Part shown: positions 23,954 to 33,847 of the stretch, piece by piece
How positions within the stretch are numbered: the stretch's first letter is position 1
How the letters are laid out: every line of letters starts with the position of its first letter
Assembly (NCBI GenBank): GCA_023055425.1
Contig: JALGPY010000003.1
Location: 16,055,001 to 16,119,000, forward strand
DNA from: Linanthus parryae
Lineage: Eukaryota > Streptophyta > Magnoliopsida > Ericales > Polemoniaceae
DNA: 64,000 nt
Direction: 5' to 3'
The notes under the pieces: generated by a model
Told to the model about the DNA's origin: nothing
Seen by the model: only the letters and a program-made list of their open reading frames with translations
The model's database searches: none
Translations under genes and position numbers: made by a program

Positions 23954-25126
23954 ATGGCCATTGTTAAGGTACTTGTGCTATTGCAGCTCTCAGTGCTCTT
24001 ATTGAGCTTCTTCACCGCTTTTGCCGAGATTCAGGTCGACTCACTGAGACTCGCACCGAGCTACGCACCGGCTCAGCCTCCAAAACATGGCGGTCATCAT
24101 GGCGGTGGCGGCCACCACAAGAAAACCCCACGACCGAGTCCCGCACCGGTTCCGAGCCCCCTACCGAGTCACCCCGCCCCCATTAAGCAGCTTGTAGCTG
24201 TTCAAGGTGTTGTTTATTGCAAGTCATGCAAGTACGTCGGAATCGACACTCTTCAGGGGGGCGCTCCTCTTGCAGGTTTGTCCCCGACTTCACTAACTGT
24301 CTGTTTGGCAACTCTGATTTGAAACAAACTTGTTTAAAATCAAATGTTTCTAATCAAAACATGTCTGATAGGAATGCTATTTTTGGAGTTGTTTTAGCAT
24401 TTCCTTTCTCAACTTAAAAACTTATTTTTAGTGTTTTGAGATGCGCTGAACGGGTACCAAACTTATTTTTAGTGTTTTGAAATCAGTTCAAACCGCATAT
24501 ACATGTTATGTTGCACAACGCAGGGTGGATATACGAATGGATACGTGGACCCCATTGAAAAAAGTTCATTTTACTTCTACCAAAGTAATTTTTTATTTAG
24601 TTAGCGCACGTAACATGTTATGCTAGTCCTAACTCCTAATAACTCCTCTTTTGATCATTTAGACTCTTTCGAGTACTAGATCTAATATACACATTACCTC
24701 AAGTTATAGAAAATTTCTAGATCGGCCTCTGCTCTCTCTGATAAACCGATGTACATTGACGAATGTTTTGTGTTTGTTGATTGATATAATAACTTTCTTA
24801 CAGGTGCTGTGGTGAAGATAGTGTGCAACACAAAATACCCAACAAAGGCCATTACAGACAAGAATGGCTACTTCTTCACATTATTGAAAGACAAGATGAA
24901 TATGTATGAAGCACACAGGTGCAGGGCCTATTTGGTGTCATCACCATTGGCTACATGCAACAAGCCAACCAATCTCCATTACGGAGTCAAGGGTGCAACC
25001 TTAATGCCCGCAAAGCCCAAGCCATCTCTCCCACTTATCCCCACAAAGCCCAAACCAGTTGTGCCCTTTTATCAACTCTACACTGTTGGGCCTTTTGCCT
25101 TTGAACCCACCAAGAAATGCTACTAG
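23954..25126 (+). CDS. AGP30/AGP31-type Pro- and His-rich cell-wall protein (Ole e 1-like PAC domain), two exons
   Basis: Exons 23954-24275 and 24804-25126 join through a GT-AG intron (24276-24803, acceptor TTACAG) to give 214 residues. The order is: signal peptide (about residues 1-24, leucine-rich, cleaved near TAFA-E), a His/Gly-rich patch (HGGHHGGGGHHKK), a Pro-rich patch with SPAPVPSPLPSHPAP that suits Hyp-glycosylation, then a six-cysteine PAC/Ole e 1 domain from VVYCKSC to the terminal KKCY. This order matches non-classical arabinogalactan proteins of the AGP30/AGP31 group, which act in the wall, and whose His patch can bind metal or pectin. The ATG was chosen because it begins the signal peptide; the frame upstream lacks one. 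The gene appears intact and is the only clear host gene here. Confidence 0.93.
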
Positions 25127-26640
25127 GAAGAAGACTGATCAGTTGTTGCCCAAAAAATGTTACGAGGACTGTTTTATTTGGATTTCTTCATGAGGCTAGT
25201 TTGTTGTGGTAGTTTGTTTGTTTTCTTTGTGGGTTTTTATCTAGTGTTGTAGCTTTAGGTGGCTACCACTCTTTTTCATGTACCACTAGTATCTCTTTCA
25301 GTTGTTTTTGGTGGAAATAATATATGTTTGAACTTCAATAGCATCGAGCCAGGATGATAACATTTATTATTGATAAATCATTGTTGATTATTATCGCTTT
25401 CCTCCACACGAAGTGCTTGTTTAGATAGCTGGATTTCACCTGGCTAGTGTTTGGAAAGCCATGTTTTGTTTTGGTGTGTGGACAATGCAATTATAACTGG
25501 TCACCGGTTATCTTTTATTATTATTTTATCTGAAAGGGAACACCAGGGCACCGTTGCAATGACAGTGCAACAGCCTCGTGGTTTTTCCAAAATAGAAAGA
25601 TTTTTGTTGTTAGGGTTTTCTAAAGCCCACTTCCCAAACAAGGGCGTAGAGTTGGTCAAAGTAATCCAACCGAAGTCGTAGGCCGAGTGCAAAAGACTAG
25701 AGGCCCAAGTAGGTTGGACGGACACATTGTTTTTTGGGGGAGTGGGTGTTGGGGCGAGTTGGTCACGTTTAAATCTCGTGTTTAGTAGAGCACCACGTCA
25801 GCAATTCCAGCAGAAATGAATAATTTTCCAGTTCAGTCTCTAATATAAGCCAAAACCTTTGTGGGCAAATGATAGTCTAAAGAGTTTTTTCACCCTTGGA
25901 AACCCAAATGTTGATGAGAAACATGGAGCTGAAGCCCAGCAGACATGCAAATTGCAAACTCATCTTGGTTTGGTTAGGTTTGAAGACCCACTTACACTTC
26001 CCATTTCTAGCAAGTTTGGTTTCCCGCACTAATGAGATTGGACTGTATTGAATTGGCGGTACTGCATTCGAAACTTTATTTGGTTTAGTACTGTGAATGA
26101 ATTATACTGTGATTAGTCAAATTCAGCTAATTCTCTTGTTTTCTCGCGCAAACGGGTACAAAAATGTAACATACAATAGTACTGACTAAGACAGCAAATA
26201 TTAGAAAATTAAACATACCATGCCTATGATAACACTGCAAAATTAGATAGATCTGAAATTCACATAAAAACAAGGGCAATTTGCTAACAAACTCAGCATA
26301 GATATTTCGCAAACTAAGTTGCAGTGTTACTTATGAACATGTGACCATGTCAATGGGCTCGAAGTCCTCTGTCCAGACTCCAGAGTGGTCCTATGATTTG
26401 TTCCAAGATGACCCAATTCAAGGATATCCTTTTCAAGTTAGCTGCAAGTTTCCTACTTGTAGCCATTTCAATTAAAGATGTATTTTCGCACTCTCTTTGT
26501 ACACATATTCACCAATATTAAATTACCACGTAAATAAGTGTTAAATAACGTTGTGCTCTTAAAAAACGGAAAGTTCCGATCCGGAGTTTCTCTCTCTCTA
26601 GAAAGTTTCTCTCTCTAGAAAGAGATCTTTGATCGTTCAT
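25127..26640. other. 3' flank and intergenic region
   Basis: The 3' untranslated region ends perhaps near 25330 (AATAATATAT at about 25316). At 25410-25645 GTGCTTGTTTAGATAG and, inverted, CTTCCCAAACAAGGGC could be the ends of a small PIF/Harbinger-like MITE, but the match is weak. The rest has no gene. A repeat of TTTCTCTCTCTAGAAAG occurs twice at 26587-26620, just before the LINE 4 head. Confidence 0.4.
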
Positions 26641-26647
26641 CGGAATC

Positions 26648-27420
26648 ATGGAATGGGATGATGAAGAATGGGTGAATCAAATCACTCTGTCAGAAGAAGA
26701 GAAGGAAGCTATCACTATCGGCGAGGAGATCTGTGCCAAGGTCAAAGAGGATTGGAAGCTTTGTTTAATAGGTCAATTCGTCGGAGATATCAGGTGGATG
26801 TTCAATCCATGAAAGAGCTTTTCCGAAGGCTCTGGTGCCCAGATGATGACCTAAAGATAATGGAGGATGGATCTAATAGATTTATCTTTCGATTCAGTCA
26901 AAAAGAATCCATGGAGAAGGCTTTGTATGGAGGGCCATAGAGTTTTGATGGCCAACTGTTACTCCTCAAAGAATGGTTTATTCAAGGTAACAATGATCGC
27001 ACTCATTTCTCTGATTTATGGGTATGGATTCAGATTAAAGGTTTACCTTTACATCTAATTCATGAGGACATCGGGACCTATATTGCTGCCTCAATCGGAG
27101 AAGTGGGTAGGGTAACAATTCATATTGAAGGAGAAGACAAGGACAGATGTATACGAGCTCGAGTGAGAATAAAGACCTACAAAACCTCTTCGAAGAAGAG
27201 CTTTTATTAAGACTGCAGATGGAGAGCACGCATGGGGTTAATCTCGTTTATGAGAGAATTCCTAACATCTGTGTCTGGTGTGGAAAACTTGATCATAACG
27301 CCTCCCAGTGCGATAAGCGGAGTACTTTGAGTAATGATGAAAGGCGGCCTGAGTATGGATCTTGGCTGCTCGGAAAACCAGCCGGCAAACGAAGATCGCA
27401 GCGTTGCCGGCAATTATAGT
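26648..27420 (+). pseudogene. LINE 4 ORF1 fragment (DUF4283-like and zinc knuckle)
   Basis: ATG at 26648 starts MEWDDEEWVNQITLSEEEKEA, then the frame shifts near 26800. It continues as LFRRLWCPDDDLKIME ... FIFRFSQKESMEKAL, then LWVWIQIKGLPLHLIHEDI with IGEVGRV, and finishes with a CCHC knuckle CVWCGKLDHNASQC near 27271-27312. This is the layout of plant LINE ORF1. It is broken by a TAG (26938-26940) and frameshifts. ORF2 is absent: the sequence ends within 100 bases of the knuckle. Confidence 0.75.
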
Positions 27421-28440
27421 GTTAAATTTTGTAGAGTTCAGGTTATAGTGCAATTATTATGGGTACTAAATTACAAAAATAAACAAATTAAAGGACGTAT
27501 AATTATAATTTCTAGAAATTAAGATGCGCTTGCTTTTCTGTGCATGAGAGTTGCCGGCAACTGATTTTACAGTAGACCGAGTCACCGGCTTTAGTCAGAT
27601 TGACACAATCAAAATACTAGTAGTTTACTTGCTATTATAGTGTTAAATTTCTTCTAGAAAAACATCAAACAAATGCTCGAAATATTTGACCTTTATATTC
27701 AAACAAACACCATACTTGTCAGTTTATTATTTTCGATCGTCTTTTCATTTGATCAAACAAATGCCTGAAATTAGCCAAATACTTGACCTTTATATTCAAA
27801 CAAAAGCCTTACTTGTTTAGTTTTTCTATCTTCTTTTAATAATGTGACAGAAAACTTGATTAAAAAGCGGCACAACCAAGTTGTAAGCACCGCTGCTTTT
27901 CGGCATTTGGTATTGCTTAGGTCCTCAAATTGACATTTTTAACATTTTCTTTACTATTAGAGTAAAAGACACTTTGCACCCTTATGATTACGCAAAGAAG
28001 ACACCCGACACTCGTGACCACTGAAAATTTTCACTTTGCACACCTGAAACAAAAACGTTATGACGCTTGGCATATTTGTGCCATTTTTCACATGGTGCTC
28101 TACAACGTTATTACTAATTTTTTTGTGCTCTATTAATTAGAGCACCACAGAGTGCTCTACAACCAATGAATGTCTCTGTCAATCACTGACAGTTTAATTA
28201 AATGTTACATTTTGACTGGTTGTAAAGTATTACGTGGTGCTCTAATGGACCGCTACAATATTTCTTCGGGTTTTCAGGAATGTTGGTGGGGTGTCATCAT
28301 CTGAGTGAAGAAGTTAACTTAAAAGTTAGACAAATGTACATTAAGTGAAAGGTTAAAATATTCATTCCAACCCTGAACTTTTTAAGCTGCTTTGTATTCA
28401 TCAATATATGTTCGTAACAATCAGCTCCCTTTTGAAATTA
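27421..28440. other. Intergenic with local duplications
   Basis: The phrase TTGACCTTTATATTCAAACAAA occurs at about 27688 and 27785 within an approximately 95-bp imperfect duplication. GGTGCTCTA and TAGAGCACC motifs recur in both orientations at 28093-28245, suggesting an old fold-back element without clear ends. No gene. Confidence 0.4.
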
Positions 28441-28454
28441 CATCATATATCATA

Positions 28455-28535
28455 TAGCAGGGTTCGAATCCGGAACCTAATGTAGATCTTCAAATGATCT
28501 ACCACTAAGCTAGCACTCATATAAATTTACCTTTG
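28455..28535 (-). repeat. SINE-like tRNA-derived head, minus strand
   Basis: On the minus strand, GCTAGCTTAGTGGTAGATCA (box A) is followed by GGTTCCGGATTCGAACCC (box B). It is organised like the piece at 22196-22300. It is not a functional tRNA: the spacing and anticodon arm do not fold properly. Confidence 0.5.
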
Positions 28536-28881
28536 CTATTAATGGTAAACATTTTGGGCACAATAATTTTTCGTAGATAACTCTAAGTTATTCCCCGAAT
28601 TTGGTTTGTTTTAGAATTATTTCCTCCACCAAAAACAGTTATGCTATTTTTGAAAGTTTTTATACTTAAGGTTTGTTAGCTATTTAAGGTTTTCTTTTAG
28701 AAACTTTATTAACCGTGGTGTCTGGATCATTTTGCGCGCACCTCGATTAGTTCACATAGACTTGAGGTATACTTATTGTTTCTACAAATGGCCAATTAAA
28801 TTCTCAGTTGCCATAAAAATTATTGACTTTCGTAAAGTACGAACGAAAGTCAAGTACGAACATGTAGGCCAATCTCTTGAG

Positions 28882-29064
28882 CAGGGGCGGAGCTAGGAAT
28901 GAGCAAAAACTGGGACACAATTAGATATTTTGAATAAAGGTATGTCACTTTTATAATTTTACCAGAGGCACTATTGAAAATCTCTGCAAAATTTAGGGGT
29001 AACAGTGGTGTTTTTCGAAGTTAGGGTGCCGCACATGTCTTGCCGCACTCTAGCTCCGCCCCGG
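28882..29064. mobile_element. hAT-type MITE, 183 bp
   Basis: Terminal inverted repeats CAGGGGCGGAGCTAG and CCGGGGCGGAGCTAG (one mismatch), with an exact 8-bp duplication CTCTTGAG at 28874-28881 and 29065-29072. It is non-coding. The end sequence is related to that of the MITE at 21040-21440. Confidence 0.9.
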
Positions 29065-29338
29065 CTCTTGAGGATGGTTATTTAAGGTTTTTGTCAAAGG
29101 CTTTAGAGGTATTTCTTTATTTTTGATCACTTCTATTGTTATCATTAAAATACACTAAAAAATCTTAAAAATTTATGGAGACAGGTCTCGGATATAGTTG
29201 AGTTGGGTGCTTGTCTAGATGGCTAGATCTCGAGCCTAAACATAACTCAAGGATTGTTTATTGACATTTTCAGCTGTGAGCCTTATCAGGGGGTAGGTTC
29301 AAGATCTTTTTCCAATTGCCACTAAATTTTAAAACATA

Positions 29339-29595
29339 CCAGTATGTCTCTGCTCTTTGTTTCTATTTGACTTTTTTGACACGTATCTGGGTCACTTTGA
29401 CCAGGTGATTTGGATAGCAAAATAATACGATTTTTTGATAATTTTTCACCGTATTATAGAGCTACTTTTACTCTACAACACCATCAAAAAGTTATCAAAA
29501 AATTACATCGGTTTTCTATTCAAATCACCGGGTCAAAGTGACCCTGTGAATAGTTGCAAAAGTCAAATTGGTAACAAAAAGGAGAGACAGACTGG
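29339..29595. mobile_element. Tc1/mariner-type MITE (copy 2), 257 bp
   Basis: TA duplication at 29337-29338 and 29596-29597. Long terminal inverted repeats start CCAGTATGTCTCTGCTC on the left and CCAGTCTGTCTCTCCT on the complement of the right end and continue for about 35 bases. The interior is shared with copies 1 and 3. Confidence 0.85.
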
Positions 29596-29808
29596 TAAAA
29601 TGTTAATGTGAAAATCCAAATGACAAGGGTTAGTAATTAATTTTAGTGGGGGCTAAACTGTATTTTGTGTACATAAGAAAAAAACACATTTTCACAAACT
29701 TGAGTGGGGGATGTAGCCCCAACAACTCAAAGGGTGTACCGGTCCATGAGCATGATAGTTCATATTTGCTCAACTGGTTTATCTCTGTGCCGCCATTTTT
29801 TAAACGAC

Positions 29809-30294
29809 TGTTGTCGGGAATATCCTTGAATATGCTCGAGAAGCTTGGCGAGGAGCTAGGCGAAGAAGAGGGGCAAGAAAACAAGGCCAGACAGAGGATC
29901 AAGACGAAGAGAAGGAAGACAAAGAAGAAAATAGCAGCACACATGGATCGATCGGGGAGGACGCATGACCTCAAAACCAGGTCGGACGACCTGGGGGAGG
30001 TCGCAAGACCTGGATCGCGGGCTGGCAATTTTGGAATTGTTTCCTTACGCGTTCGAGGTCAGTTTTTGGACGTTTTTTTGGGACCAAGCAAGCCTATTAG
30101 GTGTATATAAACGTGTATAGGCATAGGCTAAGGTCGTGGGTTGTATTTGTGGTGTTTCTCTCTAATAAAATCGGGATTTTTCGGGTCGTGGAGGTAGCTA
30201 GTTCATCGCTAGTGAACCACGTTATATCGTGTGTGTTTTTGTGTTCTTGTTTCATCGTTTTCATCGTTCTCTAAGCTCTGCCCAGATAATAACA
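29809..30294 (+). repeat. 5' LTR of a truncated Copia element
   Basis: It begins TGTTGTCGGG and ends CAGATAATAACA, followed three bases later by a primer-binding site. A TATA box (TGTATATAAACG) is at about 30103. The open frame 29646-30110 that crosses the left boundary is therefore unlikely to be a gene. Confidence 0.65.
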
Positions 30295-30297
30295 AAC

Positions 30298-30310
30298 TGT
30301 TATCAGAGCC
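30298..30310 (+). other. Primer-binding site of the truncated Copia
   Basis: TGTTATCAGAGCC, one base different from TGGTATCAGAGCC, the initiator tRNA-Met complement used by many plant LTR retrotransposons. Confidence 0.75.
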
Positions 30311-30448
30311 TGGTTGCGGTGTTCCAAGATCAAGGTGGAGCTATAGGACTAGGGTTTCACAATCCGTAAAATTCATAGCTACGGTTTCGCGATCAAGGTG
30401 AAGCACGCATTTGGGGATTACATATCTAAAAAAGGAGCTGCCGAGAAG

Positions 30449-30545
30449 ATGACCTGGGAAATGATCAAGATCGACAAGTTCACGGGGAAGAACGGCTTCA
30501 GTCTGGAGCTGATTGGGATGCGTCCGTTGTTGACCCGTCCGCACG
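30449..30545 (+). pseudogene. Copia gag, first codons only
   Basis: ATGACCTGGGAAATG opens MTWEMIKIDKFTGKNGFSL, the usual beginning of a Copia Gag (K-F-x-G-x-N-F-x-x-W). Similarity stops after about 20-25 codons and no later Copia domain follows. The element lost everything downstream. Confidence 0.6.
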
Positions 30546-33002
30546 CATCCTAATCTGTTGTTGCGGACCCTCACATCATACAATAATAATAATACGGAGA
30601 TTTCGATAGTGGATTGCGAAGAGTGCTTCACCACAACTGCTTGAGAGGATAAGGGAATTTGACTAACACAGAGTTTTTGTTTTATATCTTCTTGTTCTGA
30701 CTGAAAATGGTGGTCGTCGTTTTGTTTTCGTTTTCATTTCCGCAAATAGTCAACACAATTTGGTTGTAACATCACAGCTCGTGACAGAAAATATGAATGA
30801 TTTGTATCGAAAGTCAATCTTTTCAGCTGAAGCCAGAGAACGGATTCTAATTTTTCAAACCAATAAATGTCCTTGTCCTCGTTTGGTCTCCTCATGGTTC
30901 ATATTTTAAATAGTGGTACTAATTGCTCAAGTTATAGCGTGTTTGGATTTCACGGTTTTTCTAGTTTTGATTTACTATAGTAAAAACACAGGCATTTCGA
31001 ATATTAGCCGAATTTTTCTTTCGAGTTTTCTTTATAATCGGTGTCCATGTCTCTGGAATCCTAGGCACAGGTCAATTTTTTGTATCCTCAAATTCTGAAC
31101 ACCACAAGTTTTCCCGTTTTCCTCTTTCTTTTTTGTATTTTTTTTTTTTTTTTTTGGTTTGTTGTGAACAGTTTAGAAAAAAAAGGATATGATTCTGGCA
31201 CAGAAACTATGTACCGGTTGTGTTGATAAAGGAAATAGGTAAAACCAATTGAATTAAGAAAAAAACAAAATTGTAAAAAATCTTATTTCCTAAACACTCC
31301 GTATATATTCAGTTACTCAAGATATATAACATGACGATGACCCAGATAGTTGTGTTATACAGAGATTCCGCTTACGCCATTTCAGGTCAGGTTATGAAAA
31401 CAGAATTATTCTTCAAAAATATGACTTTAGTACATGTTGAACAAAAGACACTCTCATGCGTCATAAGTTGTTTATCACTCAATGGGACCATGATGAGTAA
31501 CTCGATAAAAGTATTTGATTCCTACACTGGATAGATTGAGTATAATTTATTTCAATGAAAATGTGATGCGAAAAAATGTTTAGTCAGCCAAGAGTTTGAA
31601 GAATTCGGTTTTAAAAAAAGAAAAGAGACTCGTTTGAACAATTTACTCATTTTGCTTAGCTTCATCTTTTCATAACTGGATGCTAGAGAAAGCCATTATT
31701 GCTTAAGGGTGAGACTTTGGACTTTTTGTGCTCATTTCTTGAAATGTATACATTGCTTTGTCAAATCGTTTAAGATTCCGACCATCATAATCTTTACTTA
31801 GAAGTAAAACCTAATGAGAATCTATTGACTTGGCAACATTTGACTCTCATATAGCACGTTCATATAATTACTTGTAGAAATAGAAATAGAAAGAACAGAG
31901 AGACGTGTGTCTTTACACGAAACTGCAAGGACCCTTAAGTAGTTGTGACACCTTCGTATTTTTTATTTTATTTATTTAAAATACACCTTGATATTTTCTC
32001 CAAAAAAACACCTTGATACTTCAATGGTAGTTTCAAATATGTCAATTAAATAGTTTAATAGTGGAAAACAACAAAGCATAAAATGTGTGTACAAAAGGTT
32101 TAGTTTGATGTTAGTTATTGAACATGTTTGGATGAGCTTAAGTCGCGGGTAGATGATTGTCCAAAATTCCAAAATTTGGTCGAACCTCTCCTAAAATTTG
32201 GAATTCCGGAGATATGAGGAGTTTTAATTTTTTTAGGATTTCGGATTTTTTTTTTGGGAATTTTGGATTTTTTTCTCTAAAATTTTAACTTTTTTGGGAG
32301 GATTCCTTATATTCTAGGGAACTACAAATTATTAGTTCCGGATATTTCTTTTTGAATTCGGCGTTGTTTGGGAGGATTCCGGATTTTTTTCAAGAGAATT
32401 GCCGATTGAGATAAACAGATTCCAAATTTGAAAAAAAAAATACTAATAATTTATAATAATATGTCATATTCCAAATTAAATAAATTTTTATCGTTAAACC
32501 GCTCACTTGCTTCAGCTCATCTAAAAGAAGTGAAAACGACAGTAACACATTTTTTTATTGCGATCTCTTATGTTGATATTTGGCATCACTCTAACGCTGA
32601 ATTATTTCTAGTAGAGCAATCTATCATAAGTTGATTTAACAGTTTCTTTTAGACTTATTTGTTTGTGGTCTATTGAGTTCGAACATAAGATCTCATGCAA
32701 ATGCTTTTAAATGCTCACCACTCTCTCTCTAAAACTCTCTCTCCTAAAACCGTAATACCCACCCACCTCCGGCGGCGGCTCCGAAATGGAGTTACCGCCG
32801 AGAATCCCCCACTAGCATCCCGCCTGCTACAAGATCTAGCCACTATTGCTTCTCCCCTCCTGTTTCCCGCAAGTCCGCCGACGTTTCTCTGGGTTTCTCA
32901 CATCTACACGGTCTGCTGCTCTTCTCCGGGTGAGATTTGAAGGAAAGAGCACCTCTCTCCGTGGAAGTTTCAGCCGGGTCTCTCGCAGAAGACGATGCCG
33001 TC
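30546..33002. other. Intergenic, no recognised gene
   Basis: A T run at 31127-31156, A/T-rich unstructured DNA, and at 32160-32420 a stretch of repeated GGATTTTTTT / GAATTTTGG words. A GC-richer piece at 32700-33002 (CCTCCGGCGGCGGCTCCG) has an 81-codon frame with no domain I know. It may be the leader of an unknown gene or LINE cut off by the Tat insertion at 33003. Confidence 0.35.
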
Positions 33003-33629
33003 TGTGCACAAGAGATTCCGGCGGGGAGACCTCCGTGTACACCGTATGTAGAGGATCAGAGATAGCACAGGAAGAGTTGGGTTGTGTGTAGGGAGAGAGT
33101 AAGGCAGTAGTAATGTCTGAGAGAGAGACAGAGGTTTGGCAGAGCTTCCGCGTATGGCAAGTGTGTTCTCTTTTGTATGAAAAGGTTAACGTCCTATATA
33201 TAGCAGGGAACGTGACCGTTGTAGTGTGGTTAATGCGCCCATTGATGGTGGCTTAATTAGCTTAACCACAACGGCACGTTCGTCCTTATATATAGGGACC
33301 GTTACAGCACGTTATGCGCGAATACCGGAACCGTTACGAGGTTGACCGGGTTAGACCGGATTGACCGGGTTTATGGAGCTCGTGCCATAAATCTCTCAAA
33401 GCAGTTACTAAAGGTCGCGTGCGGGCTTGGCTCGCACGCGACAGGGCTTACTCTAGCCTCCAAACCACTAAGTCCCTACAAGTCCCGTGCAGTGGTATGC
33501 GAGGGCTCTGTCTCGCAGCCCCCACATGGATCAGCGCGGCTGGTGATCCAGTGTGTGTGGAGCACAATATGGTGTGCTGGATGGTTGCCACGTGGCCAAG
33601 ATCTGTCAGCTCAGAAAGCACTATCTACA
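33003..33629 (-). repeat. 3' LTR of the Tat element
   Basis: On the minus strand it runs TGTAGATAGTG to CTTGTGCACA, 627 bp. TATATATAG boxes at about 33195 and 33286 are nearly palindromic and could serve either strand. The first 129 bases (plus strand) are identical to 44310-44438. Confidence 0.93.
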
Positions 33630-33644
33630 TTAGCCCCCTTTCTG
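33630..33644 (-). other. Polypurine tract of the Tat element
   Basis: On the minus strand AGAAAGGGGGCTAA stands directly before the TGTAGATAG of the 3' LTR. Confidence 0.8.
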
Positions 33645-33847
33645 CGCGTGAAGACTCATAGCTGTATAGACTTCCATGCGCGGAAACCAACATACGCGTC
33701 GCCGCCACGCACCAATTCAAATACGGGTGAGTTCAGCCCCCGTGCGTGCCATTATGACCTAAAACCCCTAGAGTCGTGCCGTCTGGCCTTTAGGGTTTTA
33801 GGCGTGACGTCAGCTTGTCCTGTGATTGCGCGATTCGACAGTGACGG

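Noticed and set aside
25410..25645. PIF/Harbinger-like MITE
   Set aside because: The two candidate ends match only in TTGTTT-type words and no three-base TTA/TAA duplication is seen.
29646..30110. A 154-codon plus frame, Lys/Glu-rich
   Set aside because: It crosses the proposed start of the Copia LTR and contains the LTR TATA box, so it is not a coherent gene.
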